Shown: positions 31,979-40,984, counted from the first letter of the stretch. The stretch: 62,830 bases of DNA from Kitasatospora sp. A2-31 (GCF_022288725.1 NZ_JAKNTA010000002.1:1-62830), one strand, 5' to 3'. A program made the numbers and translations. Notes: generated from the sequence alone by a model not told the origin.

Positions 31979-33685
31979 CTACCGGGCGGACAGCGACCGG
32001 GTGAAGTCCTCGATCGCGACGGCGAGTTCGCCGGGGTAACCGCCGGGGGAACCGGCTTGGGGGAGTGAAGGGGCCGGGATGAGGCGGACCGGCGTCGAGC
32101 AGGCCTCCAGCAGGGCGGCCACGCGGGATCGTTCGGATGAACGGCGGGCCCTGCGGAGTGCGGCTCCGGCGCGGCGGGCCGCACCGGGGCGGTGCGAGGG
32201 GAGCCCGGTGACTGCGGGGAGGTCCGACCGGAGAGGCGGGGGTGCGATCAGGACGAGGCCGGACACGCGGTCCGGATGGTCGGTCGCGTAGCGCAGCGCC
32301 GTGCCGACGGCCGTCGAGTGCGCCACCAGGACGGGGCGCGTCCTCGCCGGCGCGAGCAGCTCGGCCAGCCAGTGGTGATCGGGGGCGGCGGCCCGGGAGG
32401 ACCGGCCGAGCCCCGGCAGGTCGGGAGCCAGGACCGGTTCGGTGAGCCGAGCGGCGACCGTTCGCCAGGCGTCCGCATCGGTCCCGGCCCCGTGGAGGAG
32501 GACGTGGCGTGGAGCCTCGCGTTCTCCGAGGAGGTAGCTGCGGCTCCCGGCGACGGTGTCGAAGCCGATCGTGGAAAGGGGCGCCGCCGAGTCGGTGCCG
32601 GCAGTGCTGCCGTCGCCCGTCCCGAAGCCGTCGGCCACCAGGCGGGTGGCCCAGCGCTGCAACAGCGGTAGGACGGCGGGGTGGTGGAGGCCGGCGGCGT
32701 CGGCGAGGCGGTCGGCGGACGTCGTGTCGTAGGTGTCCTCGGACAGGAAGGTAAGGGTCTCGGGGTCGGCGCCGGTGAGGGCGCGCGGCAGGCGGCGAAC
32801 CAGGCCGACCGGGACCAGTCGGCGGGGTGCCGGCACGCCGAGGTGGTCTGCGACCGCGGCGACCAGTTCCATCAGCGGCGGGGTGGACGGATCGAGCACG
32901 GTGTGGGCATGGGCGGGGCCGTGGTCGTGCTCGGGGACGGCCGCGAGGAAGCGGGCGAGGTGGTCGACCGCGACCACCGGAAGGAACGTGCGCGCCGTTC
33001 CGGGCAGCAACGGCAGCCTGCCGTGCCAGAGTTGACGGATCAGCTCGGCCAGGCCGACGTACTGTCCGGCCTGGCCGGTCACGGAGTGGCCGACCACGCT
33101 GCTCGGGTTCACCGTGGTGAGCGGCACGCCGAGCCGGGCGGCCTCGACGCGGACGGCGGAGTCGCCCAGTTGCTTCGACGCCTCGTACGCGCCGAGGCGG
33201 GCGTAGAGCGCGTCGGTCTCGGCGTCCGGGAGCGGATGGCGTGGTGCGGGGTCACGGCCGACCCGGTAGCCGGAGAGGTGGACCAGTCGGCGGAGCCCCG
33301 ATCGCGTCGCCGCCCAGTGGAGGACGTGCAGGGCGCCGTCGACGTTGGCGGCGTGCGCCTCGGCGCGGGGGAGGCCGAACTCGTAGCGGGCGGCCAGGTT
33401 GTGGACGTCGCGGACGCGGACGAGCCGGGCCTCGTCCTCGGGCGACAGGCCCAGGTCGGGGCGGGTGAGGTCGGCGGCGACGGTGGTCAGCGGCGTGTCG
33501 TCCACCCCGTGCGTGCGGAGCCAGCGGCGCAGCTCGTGCTCCTTGGGCGTACCGCGCCCTCCGCGGACGGCGGCGGCCACGGGTTCTCCCCGGCCGAGGA
33601 GTTCGAGTACCAGCCAGCGGCCGATGAAGCCGGTGGCGCCGAGGACGAGGGTGCGGGGCGGTGCGGCGGCGGTGGCGGTGGGCAT
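31979..33685 (-). CDS. NAD(P)-dependent epimerase/reductase fused to a degenerate alpha/beta hydrolase
   Basis: 568 residues. Residues 10-330 form an extended SDR: VLGATGFIGRWLVLELL (cofactor loop), VHNLAARYEF, HLSGYRVG and the YEASKQLGD catalytic YxxxK, closest to thioester-reductase or male-sterility-like SDRs. From about 375 an alpha/beta hydrolase fold begins (HVLLHGAGTDADAW, LAPDLPGLGRSS). Its nucleophile elbow reads VAHSTAVG instead of GxSxG, and the C-terminus is short, with no His where the catalytic one should be (SPGGYPGELAVAIEDF). The hydrolase half may be structural or binding only. A 19-bp operator identical to that of the adjacent TetR gene is 20 bases upstream. Confidence 0.75.
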   Translation of the reverse strand: MPTATAAAPPRTLVLGATGFIGRWLVLELLGRGEPVAAAVRGGRGTPKEHELRRWLRTHGVDDTPLTTVAADLTRPDLGLSPEDEARLVRVRDVHNLAARYEFGLPRAEAHAANVDGALHVLHWAATRSGLRRLVHLSGYRVGRDPAPRHPLPDAETDALYARLGAYEASKQLGDSAVRVEAARLGVPLTTVNPSSVVGHSVTGQAGQYVGLAELIRQLWHGRLPLLPGTARTFLPVVAVDHLARFLAAVPEHDHGPAHAHTVLDPSTPPLMELVAAVADHLGVPAPRRLVPVGLVRRLPRALTGADPETLTFLSEDTYDTTSADRLADAAGLHHPAVLPLLQRWATRLVADGFGTGDGSTAGTDSAAPLSTIGFDTVAGSRSYLLGEREAPRHVLLHGAGTDADAWRTVAARLTEPVLAPDLPGLGRSSRAAAPDHHWLAELLAPARTRPVLVAHSTAVGTALRYATDHPDRVSGLVLIAPPPLRSDLPAVTGLPSHRPGAARRAGAALRRARRSSERSRVAALLEACSTPVRLIPAPSLPQAGSPGGYPGELAVAIEDFTRSLSAR

Positions 33686-33704
33686 GGGCGGGGCATCCCT
33701 TTCT

Positions 33705-33723
33705 GTAGACCGGTCTGCATATT
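33705..33723 (-). promoter_or_regulatory. TetR operator copy 1 (LmrA/YxaF-like box)
   Basis: GTAGACCGGTCTGCATATT, with the perfect palindrome AGACCGGTCT at its centre, 20 bases upstream of the epimerase-hydrolase start. Identical 19-mer at 34486. The core matches the TAGACCRGTC core of Bacillus LmrA/YxaF boxes as I recall it. Confidence 0.8.
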
Positions 33724-33896
33724 TTGGGGAGCTGAGGAGCTGAGGAGCTGGGGGAGCTCGGGAACCGGGTGAGGGTGGAATCCGGAGGCGGGTCGGCAGA
33801 TGGCCGAGGCCGCACCCGGTCGGGCCTGCCGGCCGACCCGTCAGGCGCGGGCGGTGATGTGCACGGCGCGGCACCCCGGGATGCCGTCGCGCGTCA

Positions 33897-34475
33897 TCAC
33901 GCCTCGGCCTCCAGCAGGCGGCCCACGGCGTGCCGGGCATCGTCCAGGGGGCGGCGGCTGCGCCGCACGCGAGCCAGCAGGACCGCCCCTTCGAGCAGGG
34001 AGAGTGTCTGGCCGGAGGTGATCTCGGCCTCGGCGGGGCCGAAGCCCTGGGCGGTCAGGCGCTCGGTGATGACCTGCTGCCAGCCGCTGTAGACCTCGGC
34101 GCAGATGCGGCGCAGCGCCTCGTTGCTGCCGGCCACCTCCAGGCCGACGGTCGCGATCGGGCAGCCCTTGGTGTAGTCCGACGCCTCCAGGCGGGCGGTG
34201 AAGAGCTCGGTGAGGTGCCCGATGATCGTGGCGACGTCCGCGCCCTCGCGGGCCAGCGACTTGAGCAGTTCCTCGATCTCCTGGCCCGCCTGGAGGATGG
34301 CGGCGGCGACCAGTTGGTCCTTGCCCTCGGGGAAGTGGAAGTAGAGCGAGCCGCGGGGCGCCCCGCTCTCGCTGACGATCTGGTTGAGGCCCGTGCCGAA
34401 GTAGCCCTGCGCCTCGATCAGATTGCGCGTGCCGGCCACCAGCCGGGCGCGAGTCTCCTCGCCCTTCGCTCCCAT
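33897..34475 (-). CDS. TetR family regulator, LmrA/YxaF-like
   Basis: 192 residues. HTH region GLNQIVSESGAPRGSLYFHFPEGKDQLV at about 28-56. The C-terminal ligand domain has ASDYTKGCPIATVGLEVAGSNEALR, the signature of the LmrA/YxaF branch. ATG 34475 sits 11 bases from a box identical to the one before the downstream epimerase-hydrolase gene, so it most likely represses itself and that gene. The YxaF branch can respond to flavonoids in Bacillus; the ligand here is unknown. Confidence 0.88.
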   Translation of the reverse strand: MGAKGEETRARLVAGTRNLIEAQGYFGTGLNQIVSESGAPRGSLYFHFPEGKDQLVAAAILQAGQEIEELLKSLAREGADVATIIGHLTELFTARLEASDYTKGCPIATVGLEVAGSNEALRRICAEVYSGWQQVITERLTAQGFGPAEAEITSGQTLSLLEGAVLLARVRRSRRPLDDARHAVGRLLEAEA

Positions 34476-34485
34476 GTCGCAAACA

Positions 34486-34504
34486 GTAGACCGGTCTGCA
34501 TATT
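34486..34504 (-). promoter_or_regulatory. TetR operator copy 2 (autoregulatory)
   Basis: The same 19-mer as at 33705, GTAGACCGGTCTGCATATT, placed 11 bases upstream of the TetR start so that it would cover the promoter or initiation region. Confidence 0.8.
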
Positions 34505-34601
34505 CCTGTCGACCCGTTGCCGGCAGCTGAGCACCGTTCCCGGGCTGTGGGGGGGTGCCTGATCTACTGCGGGACGTCGGACCGGACTCGGAGGGCGAGC
34601 C

Positions 34602-35096
34602 ATGGGTGTGTTGACGGACTACTTCCGCGCCGTGGACGCGGCGTCGGTGGTGCGGGCGCTGGAGCAGGAGGACGGCGGCTCCCCGCTCACCGCGGTGCCG
34701 CCGGTCTTCGACGGGGTCGAGGCCAAGCGGGTGGACCCGGGCGTGGTCCTCGCGATGCTGATCGCCGCCGTCCGGAAGGTCGAGTGGCGGGTCGACCTGG
34801 TGGGGGAGACGACCGTGTGGCCGACCGGCCCCGCGCCGGGCCGGGACGGCCTGGACGACGAGGACAGCCCCTGGGTCACCGGGCCGTGGGTGTCCGAACT
34901 CGCGCCTCAGGTGCGGGACGCGCTGGCGCGGGTGCGGGACGCCGACGTGCCGGCCGTCGCCGCACGGTGGGCGCAGGCGGAGGAACTGCACGGGGCCCCC
35001 GCCGAGGAGGTGCAGCCGCTGGTCGAGGAGCTCGTCCGGCTCGCCAGGCGGGCACGCGACGGCGGCGAGCAGCTCTACTGCTGGATGTCGCTGTAG
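34602..35096 (+). CDS. hypothetical protein
   Basis: 164 residues beginning MGVLTDYFRAVDAASVVRAL, with FDGVEAKRVDPGVVLAMLIAAV and a C-terminal helical pair ending QLYCWMSL. No signal or membrane segment. The pattern (an N-terminal enzyme-like or immunity-like helical start) resembles small actinobacterial proteins of unknown function; I cannot place it in a named family. GGAGG seven bases upstream of ATG supports expression. Confidence 0.6.
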   Translation: MGVLTDYFRAVDAASVVRALEQEDGGSPLTAVPPVFDGVEAKRVDPGVVLAMLIAAVRKVEWRVDLVGETTVWPTGPAPGRDGLDDEDSPWVTGPWVSELAPQVRDALARVRDADVPAVAARWAQAEELHGAPAEEVQPLVEELVRLARRARDGGEQLYCWMSL

Positions 35097-35373
35097 GGCG
35101 GGCTTCCCGGACCTCGCCCAGAACGGCCGGGAGACGGTCGACTGGCCGGGCCTCTGCGGCAAGGGGAGCCCGTCGGCACCCCCGTGCCCCCGCTGACCTG
35201 CGGGGGAACGCCTTCGGCGACTCGGCACGGCGGACCCCCGGCGGGAGGTAGGGTTCACACTGCTCGGTGACGGGCACAACCCGCTGAACGACCGGGGGCC
35301 GCAGGGCACCGGGGCAGCGTCCGGAGGCACGTGCGGACCGCCTCCGGGAGGCCGGCCGACCCGGGGGACGACG

Positions 35374-38199
35374 ATGGGGCGAGACACGCAGGACGCCGAA
35401 CCGGACGCCGAACCGGACGCGGTGCGGAACGCCGGGCCCGGCGCCGAACTGGTCGGGCGCCGGCGCGAGACCGAGCGCCTGGCGGCGGCCCTGGACCGGG
35501 CCGCGGGCGGTGCCGGCGGCTCGGCCGTGCTGCTGCGGGGCGAGGCGGGCATCGGCAAGAGCGCGCTGCTCGACTGGGCCGCGCGGCGGGCCGGCGAGCG
35601 CGGGTTCACCGTGCTGCGGGCGGTCGGCGCCGAGGCCGAGCGGGAGTTCGCCTTCGGCGCGCTCCACCAGGCGGCCTGGCCGCTGCTGCAGGGGTCCCGC
35701 GCGCTGACCGGGCATCAGCGGGACGCCCTGGAGTGCGCCCTCGGCGTCCGCGCCGGCACCTCCCCGAGCGGCTTCGCCGTCGGGGCCGCCGCCCTCGCGC
35801 TGCTCGCCGAGGCGGCGCGGCGCGGCCCGCTGCTGCTCCTCCTCGACGACCTGCACTGGGTCGACTCCTCCAGCGCCGCCGTGTTCGCCTTCCTCCAACG
35901 GCGCTGCGCGGAGCTGCCGCTGGTGATCGCCGGTGCCGGCCGTCCGGACGGCGCGGCGGCCGAGGCCTGGCCCGTCGAACCGGTCGAGGTCGGGGAGCTG
36001 TCCCGGTCGGACGCCGCCGCACTGCTGCTGCGGAACTGCCCGGAGCTGGCCGCCGCCGCCGCGGACCGGGTGCTCGACGAGGCGGCCGGCAACCCGCTGG
36101 CCCTGGTGGAGCTGCCGCGCCAGCTGCGCGGCGAGGAACAGCGCGGGCTCGCGCCGCTGCCCGACCGGCTGCCGCTCGGCCGGCGGCTGGAGCGGATGTT
36201 CGCCGAGCGGCTGGGCGCACTGACGCCCGAGGCCGGCCGGCTCCTGCTGCTGGCCGCCCTCGCCGCGGGCACGGACGCCGACAGCGGGGTCTGGCTGCGT
36301 GACGTCGCCGGAGCCGGGACCGAGGAGGCCCTGGCCAGGATCGAGGCCGAGGGCCTCGCCGGACTCGACGGGGCCGGGCGGCTGGTCTTCCGCCACCCGC
36401 TGGTCCGCGCCGCCGTGATCTCCACGGCGCCGGAGTCCGCGCGGCGCGCCGCCCACCGCACCCTGGCCGGCCGGCTGGCCCCGGACGACCCCCGCGGCCT
36501 CGTCCACGAGGCCTCCGCCGCGCTGCTCCCGGACGAGCGGCTGGCAGCCAGGCTCCAGGACGCCGGCGGGCGGCTCGCCCGCTGCGGCGGCGAGGCGGAG
36601 GGCGCGCTGCTTCTGGAGCGCGCCGCCGCGCTCAGCGCCGACCCGGCCGCCCGGGCCCGCCGGCTGACCTGGGCCGCCGTCATGGCGGCTCGCGGCGGGC
36701 GGCTGCGGCACACCGCCGCCCTGGTCGAGGAGGTGCAGCGGGCGCCGGTGCCGCCGGACATCGCCCCGCTGTTCGCGTACGCGGTGGTGTACGTGGACCA
36801 GAGCCACCGGGTCGACTTCGAGTCCTCCGCCGCCCTGCTGCCGGGAGCCCTCGACGCGCTCACCGCACCCGGCGCCGAGACCTTCGGCGGTCTGGTCGAC
36901 CAGGTCTACTTCAAGCTGCTGCTGGCCGCCACGTACACCGGCGACCCCCGGGCCTGGCAGGCGCTGGAGCGGCACCGGGAGAACGTCTCGGCGCCCGGCC
37001 GGCTCTGCCACCGGGCCTGGTCCGACCCGGCCCGGACCGCCCACGGCGTGGCCGAGGAGTTGCGGGCGACGGCCGCCGGGCTGAGCGAGGAGCAGGAGGC
37101 GGGCACCGCCTGGCTGCTGCTCTGGACGGCGACCGCGGCCGACACCGCCGACTGCGAGCTGTGGCGGCGCTTCACCGGCTTGCACGGCTACGCCACCCAG
37201 GGCTCGGTGGCGAAGGCCAAGGCCTACCAGGACTTCCTGCGCGGCCGCTGGGAGCTGGCCCGGGTCTGCCTGCGGGAGGCCGAGGTGGCGGACGAGCTCG
37301 GCTACCACTGCAACGCGCTGATGTTCCGGCACTACTACGCGCACTTCCTCGCCGGCCGGGGCGACGAGGAGGGGCTGCGCGAGATCGAGCGGCTCGTCCG
37401 GCCGACGGCGGCACGTGCCCGGATGCGCTTCGTCCTGGACCGGCTGACCCACCTGCGGGGCCTCGCCGCCCTCGCCCACGGCCGCTACGAGCAGGCGTAC
37501 GCGCACTTCGCCGACCTCACCCCGGCCGGCCGGCTTCCCCGGGGTCTGCCCTGGTTCCACCCGCTCTTCTTCGACCTGGTGGAGGCCGCGGTGCACACCG
37601 GGCGGCGGCACGAGGCCCGGGCGCACGTCGCGGCGGGGCGGGACGCGCGGGCGGGCGAGATCTCGGGCCACCACGCCTTCCTGCTGGCCGCGGCCGCCGC
37701 GGTGGCCGCGGACGACGACGAGGCCGAGGCCGCGTACCGGGCGGCGTACGCGGTGCCGGGGGCCGAGCAGTGGGTGTTCGAGCTGGCCCGGTTGCGGATG
37801 GCGCACGGCTCCTGGCTGCGCCGCCGCCACCGCGCCGAGGCCCGCGAGGTGCTGCGCGCCGCCCACCACACCTTCCGTCGGCTCGGGGCCGGCCCCTGGG
37901 CGGACCGCTGCGAGGAGGAGCTGCGGGCGGCCGGCGGCCCGGTCGGCGACGAGCCGGCCGCAGCGGCGGCGGCCGGTGCGGTGGTGGCCGGGCCACCGGT
38001 GTCGGTGTCGGCGGCCGCCGCGCTGACCGGCCAGGAGCTACGGATCGCGCGGCTCGCCGGGACGGGACTGAGCAACAAGGAGATCGGCCTGCGGCTCGGG
38101 CTGTCCCACCGCACCGTCGCGGCGCACCTCTACAAGATCTTCCCGAAGCTCGGCATCGCCTCGCGGGCCGCACTCTCGCGCGCCCTCGGCGAAGGGTGA
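35374..38199 (+). CDS. LuxR family regulator of the LAL type (large ATP-binding)
   Basis: 941 residues. An AAA-type ATPase domain has Walker A GEAGIGKSA near 56-63 and Walker B LLLLLDDLHW near 153-161. A long helical TPR-like middle follows, then a LuxR HTH at about 880-935 (LTGQELRIARLAGTGLSNKEIGLRLGLSHRTVAAHLYKIF, read in two parts). LAL proteins usually activate sugar or secondary-metabolite genes after ligand and ATP binding. ATG 35374 is preceded by GGGGGA. Targets are not indicated by the neighbours. The whole coding span has strong third-position GC, so the very long minus-strand frame over it is a shadow. Confidence 0.9.
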   Translation: MGRDTQDAEPDAEPDAVRNAGPGAELVGRRRETERLAAALDRAAGGAGGSAVLLRGEAGIGKSALLDWAARRAGERGFTVLRAVGAEAEREFAFGALHQAAWPLLQGSRALTGHQRDALECALGVRAGTSPSGFAVGAAALALLAEAARRGPLLLLLDDLHWVDSSSAAVFAFLQRRCAELPLVIAGAGRPDGAAAEAWPVEPVEVGELSRSDAAALLLRNCPELAAAAADRVLDEAAGNPLALVELPRQLRGEEQRGLAPLPDRLPLGRRLERMFAERLGALTPEAGRLLLLAALAAGTDADSGVWLRDVAGAGTEEALARIEAEGLAGLDGAGRLVFRHPLVRAAVISTAPESARRAAHRTLAGRLAPDDPRGLVHEASAALLPDERLAARLQDAGGRLARCGGEAEGALLLERAAALSADPAARARRLTWAAVMAARGGRLRHTAALVEEVQRAPVPPDIAPLFAYAVVYVDQSHRVDFESSAALLPGALDALTAPGAETFGGLVDQVYFKLLLAATYTGDPRAWQALERHRENVSAPGRLCHRAWSDPARTAHGVAEELRATAAGLSEEQEAGTAWLLLWTATAADTADCELWRRFTGLHGYATQGSVAKAKAYQDFLRGRWELARVCLREAEVADELGYHCNALMFRHYYAHFLAGRGDEEGLREIERLVRPTAARARMRFVLDRLTHLRGLAALAHGRYEQAYAHFADLTPAGRLPRGLPWFHPLFFDLVEAAVHTGRRHEARAHVAAGRDARAGEISGHHAFLLAAAAAVAADDDEAEAAYRAAYAVPGAEQWVFELARLRMAHGSWLRRRHRAEAREVLRAAHHTFRRLGAGPWADRCEEELRAAGGPVGDEPAAAAAAGAVVAGPPVSVSAAAALTGQELRIARLAGTGLSNKEIGLRLGLSHRTVAAHLYKIFPKLGIASRAALSRALGEG

Positions 38200-38431
38200 G
38201 GGCGGCGGGACCCGCCTCGCCGCACCCCGCGGCCCCGTCGCTGCGCCGTGCCGGCGGCGCCGCGCTGGCCGCGCCGCGCCTTCCCGCACCGTGCTGTCCG
38301 CGCATCCGGGCTTGCCTGCGCGTGCACACTCCCTGCTCGGCCGCAGAGCGGCAGTCAAATGACTTAGCGGTCGGCGCCGCCCCCGGCCGAGGCTTGTCGA
38401 GTAGGGCTTCGGCCGGAAAGGGGCAGGTCAG

Positions 38432-39406
38432 GTGGGTGTGCTGTGGACGACGGCTTCCGTCCCGGACGGCGAGAAGGCGGCGTTCTGGGGCGAGGCCGTC
38501 TCACGGACGCTGGCACCGGTGGAGGTGGTGCCGCACGCCGACCGGCCGTTCGACGGCCGCCTGTCGTCGCACCGGCTGGGATACGTCCAGGTGTCCACGA
38601 TCGAGGCGGACGCCGCCCGGGTCTCCCGCACGGCGGGCCTGGTCGCCCGCTCCGCCGAGGCGGGGGCGGAGGCGCAGCTGGGGGTGGGCGTGCAGGAGTC
38701 CGGCCGCGCCGTGCTGGTGCAGGACGGACGCCGGGCGGAGGTCGGGCAGGGCGGTCTGGTGGTCTACGACACCGCGCGGCCCTACTCCATCGACTACCCG
38801 GAGCGTTTCCGTGCCCACGTTTTCCAGGTGCCGCGCCGGCTGCTCGGCGTCTCGGAGCACGAGGCCCGGCAGGTGGCCGGCAGCGCACTCACCGCCGACC
38901 AGGGCTTCGGCGCCGTCCTGCTGCCTTTCCTCGGCACCCTCGCCGACTCCGCGCACGCCTACCCCGCGTCCGTCGGCGACCGGCTGGCCGGCAGCGTCGC
39001 GGACCTGTTCATCACCCTGGTCGCCCAGCTCACCGGGCCCGCGGCCACCGAGCCGCCCGGCGCCAACGCCCACCTCGTCCGCCGGATCCGCGAGCACATC
39101 GACCGGAACCTCGGCGATCCGGAGCTCTCGCCCGAGGGCATCGCCCGGGCGCACCGGATCTCGGTGCGCTACCTGCACCGGATCTTCGAGGGGGAGGGCG
39201 TCACGGTCGGGCGGCTCGTCCAGCAGCGCCGGCTGGAGGAGTGCGCCCGGGAGCTGTCCCGCCGCGGGCGCGCCGTGCCGACGGTTTCGGCGGTCGCCCA
39301 GCGCTGGGGGTTCGTCAACCCGGCGCACTTCAGCCGGGCCTTCCGCGCCGCGTACGGGGTCTCCCCGCGCGAGTGGCGCGCGCTCCGCGCCGCGGACGAA
39401 GGCTGA
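38432..39406 (+). CDS. AraC family regulator
   Basis: 324 residues. The N-terminal AraC-binding-like domain (WGEAVSRTLAPVEVVP to YSIDYPERFRAHVFQVP) is followed by a C-terminal pair of HTH motifs (LSPEGIARAHRISVRYLHRIF and VSAVAQRWGFVNPAHFSRAFRAAYGVSPREW, in the usual two blocks). It starts with GTG 38432. It is a relative of the regulator at 42878, with the same domain layout. The nearest downstream gene on this strand is the HSL-type esterase, a possible target. Confidence 0.87.
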   Translation: MGVLWTTASVPDGEKAAFWGEAVSRTLAPVEVVPHADRPFDGRLSSHRLGYVQVSTIEADAARVSRTAGLVARSAEAGAEAQLGVGVQESGRAVLVQDGRRAEVGQGGLVVYDTARPYSIDYPERFRAHVFQVPRRLLGVSEHEARQVAGSALTADQGFGAVLLPFLGTLADSAHAYPASVGDRLAGSVADLFITLVAQLTGPAATEPPGANAHLVRRIREHIDRNLGDPELSPEGIARAHRISVRYLHRIFEGEGVTVGRLVQQRRLEECARELSRRGRAVPTVSAVAQRWGFVNPAHFSRAFRAAYGVSPREWRALRAADEG

Positions 39407-39800
39407 CACGGCCCCAGCCGCCTGACGGCGCCCGACCCCCGGGCCCGAGCCGGTCGACGGGGGCTGACAGGGCCTGACCTCGGGTCCGGGACTGCCTGAC
39501 CTGGTGCACACCGCCCCGCGGTGTGCACCGTCGGACAAACCGTGGTTCCCGCTCGGGACGGTGACCGGCCCCCTGCACGCCTAGTTTGGGCCGGGTGCCC
39601 GCGCGCGTCCGGCGAGACCCGCCCGGGCGCCGCCCGGCGCACGCCCCCGCCCCGACCGGCCCGGGGCCGCTCGGGTGAGGCCGGGGCGAGGTCCCGCCGA
39701 GCAGGAGCCGCGGGGCACGGGGGCCAACCGGGTCGGGCCGTCGGCACGAGGACGACCACCGTGGAATCCGGCCGACCGGCCGCTACGCCAGGAGACAAGC
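39407..39800. other. intergenic region between AraC and esterase genes
   Basis: 394 bases. Contains the 11-bp inverted repeat at 39503-39529, repeated short CTGAC/GCCTGAC elements around 39400-39500, and GC-rich sequence up to the esterase ribosome site. No further gene seen. Confidence 0.5.
39503..39529. promoter_or_regulatory. perfect inverted repeat GGTGCACACCG / CGGTGTGCACC
   Basis: 11-bp arms around a 5-nt centre, about 97 bases after the AraC stop and 272 before the esterase. It can be read as terminator of the AraC gene or as an operator for the esterase. Confidence 0.5.
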
Positions 39801-40844
39801 GTGTCCGACACCACCCCCTCGCCCGACCGGCGGCCGGCCCTCGAACCCTTGGTCCAGGCGTTCCTCGATGCCCTCGCCGGCCGCCCGACTCCGGGCGGTT
39901 GGCCGCCCGGGGCCTGCGAACCCACGGAGACGAGCGCCTGGGGCGGCGAGCACGGGGAACCGGGCGAGGGACCGGCCGACCTCCTGGCGGGCCTGGCGGA
40001 GGAGCGGCTGGACGATGCCTCGGACACCACCGCCGAATGGCTCGCCCTGCCCGGCGGACCGACCGGGCGGGTCCGGGTCCAGGTGGTCAGACCGGCCGGC
40101 GCCGCCGAGCCCGTCCCCGTGGTGCTCTTCCTGCACGGCCTCGGCTGGGCGCTCGGCGACGCGGACTCGTACGGGCGGATCCTGCGCGAGTTCGCGGTGG
40201 GGGCGGACGCCGCCGTGGTGTTCGTCGACTACGACCGGGCGCCTCTGGCGCGCTACCCCGTCGCCGTCGAGCAGTGCTGGGCCGTGGCCCAGTGGATCCG
40301 CGCCCACGGCCGCGAACTCGGACTGGACGGGGAGCGGATGGCCGTCGCGGGGGATTCCTCGGGCGCCAACCTGGTGGCCGCCGTCACGCTGCTCGCCCGC
40401 CGGCACGGCCCGGTACCGCTGCTCCACCAGGTCCTGATCTGTCCGGTGACCGACGCGGACTTCGACACCCCCTCCTACCGCGAGTACGCCGAGGGGTACC
40501 TCCTGCACCGCGAGGACATGCGCCGGTACTGGGACGCCTACCTGCCCGACCCCGCTCGCCGGCACGAGGCCACCGCCGCCCCTTTGCGGGCCTCCTTGGA
40601 CCAACTCGCCGGCTTACCGCCGGCGTTGGTGATCACGGCCGAGGCCGACGTGCTGCGGGACGAGGGGGAGGCGTACGCCGCGCGGCTGCGAGCGGCCGGC
40701 GTCCCCGTGGTGGCCACCCGCTACCAGGGCGTCGTGCACGGGTTCGTCCTGCTCGACGCCTGCCGCCACGCTCCGACGGCCCGCGCCGCGCTGATCCAGG
40801 CGGTGGACACCCTGCACGTCGCCCTCCACCGCTGGCCCGGCTGA
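39801..40844 (+). CDS. alpha/beta hydrolase-3 (HSL-family) esterase with a TTA codon
   Basis: 347 residues of the hormone-sensitive-lipase type. The oxyanion motif is HGLGW rather than the usual HGGGW; the nucleophile box GDSSGAN has Ser186. The acid is Asp in EADVLRDEGE and the His is in VVHGF. GTG 39801 follows AGGAG by six bases. Codon 272 (40614-40616) is TTA, the only in-frame TTA I found in the window, so translation may depend on the bldA leucyl-tRNA and be limited to late growth. The N-terminal 60 residues are Gly/Glu-rich and may be disordered. Confidence 0.87.
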   Translation: MSDTTPSPDRRPALEPLVQAFLDALAGRPTPGGWPPGACEPTETSAWGGEHGEPGEGPADLLAGLAEERLDDASDTTAEWLALPGGPTGRVRVQVVRPAGAAEPVPVVLFLHGLGWALGDADSYGRILREFAVGADAAVVFVDYDRAPLARYPVAVEQCWAVAQWIRAHGRELGLDGERMAVAGDSSGANLVAAVTLLARRHGPVPLLHQVLICPVTDADFDTPSYREYAEGYLLHREDMRRYWDAYLPDPARRHEATAAPLRASLDQLAGLPPALVITAEADVLRDEGEAYAARLRAAGVPVVATRYQGVVHGFVLLDACRHAPTARAALIQAVDTLHVALHRWPG

Positions 40845-40863
40845 GGCCGCGCCGACGTCGGAG

Positions 40864-40928
40864 GGCGGGTGGACCGAGGCCGGACGGCGGGTGGACCGAG
40901 GCCGGACGCGGGGGGATCGAGACCGGAC
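40864..40928. repeat. 22-bp direct duplication plus degenerate third copy
   Basis: 40864-40885 and 40886-40907 are identical; 40908-40928 is a degenerate copy. The core is GGGTGGACCGAGGCCGGAC. Just downstream of the esterase stop. Confidence 0.85.
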
Positions 40929-40984
40929 GGCCGGCGGACGGGGCGGGCCCGACCCGCTTCGGGTGAAGGCGCCGTCCACCTGCG

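Noticed and set aside
34602..35096. Immunity protein of a contact-dependent toxin system
   Set aside because: Its size fits, but no toxin or export gene is adjacent and no family could be named.
34876..37869. 997-residue open frame on the minus strand over the LAL regulator
   Set aside because: Gly/Arg/Pro-rich translation with no domain; the plus strand carries a complete Walker-A/B and LuxR-HTH protein with correct third-position GC, so this is a shadow.
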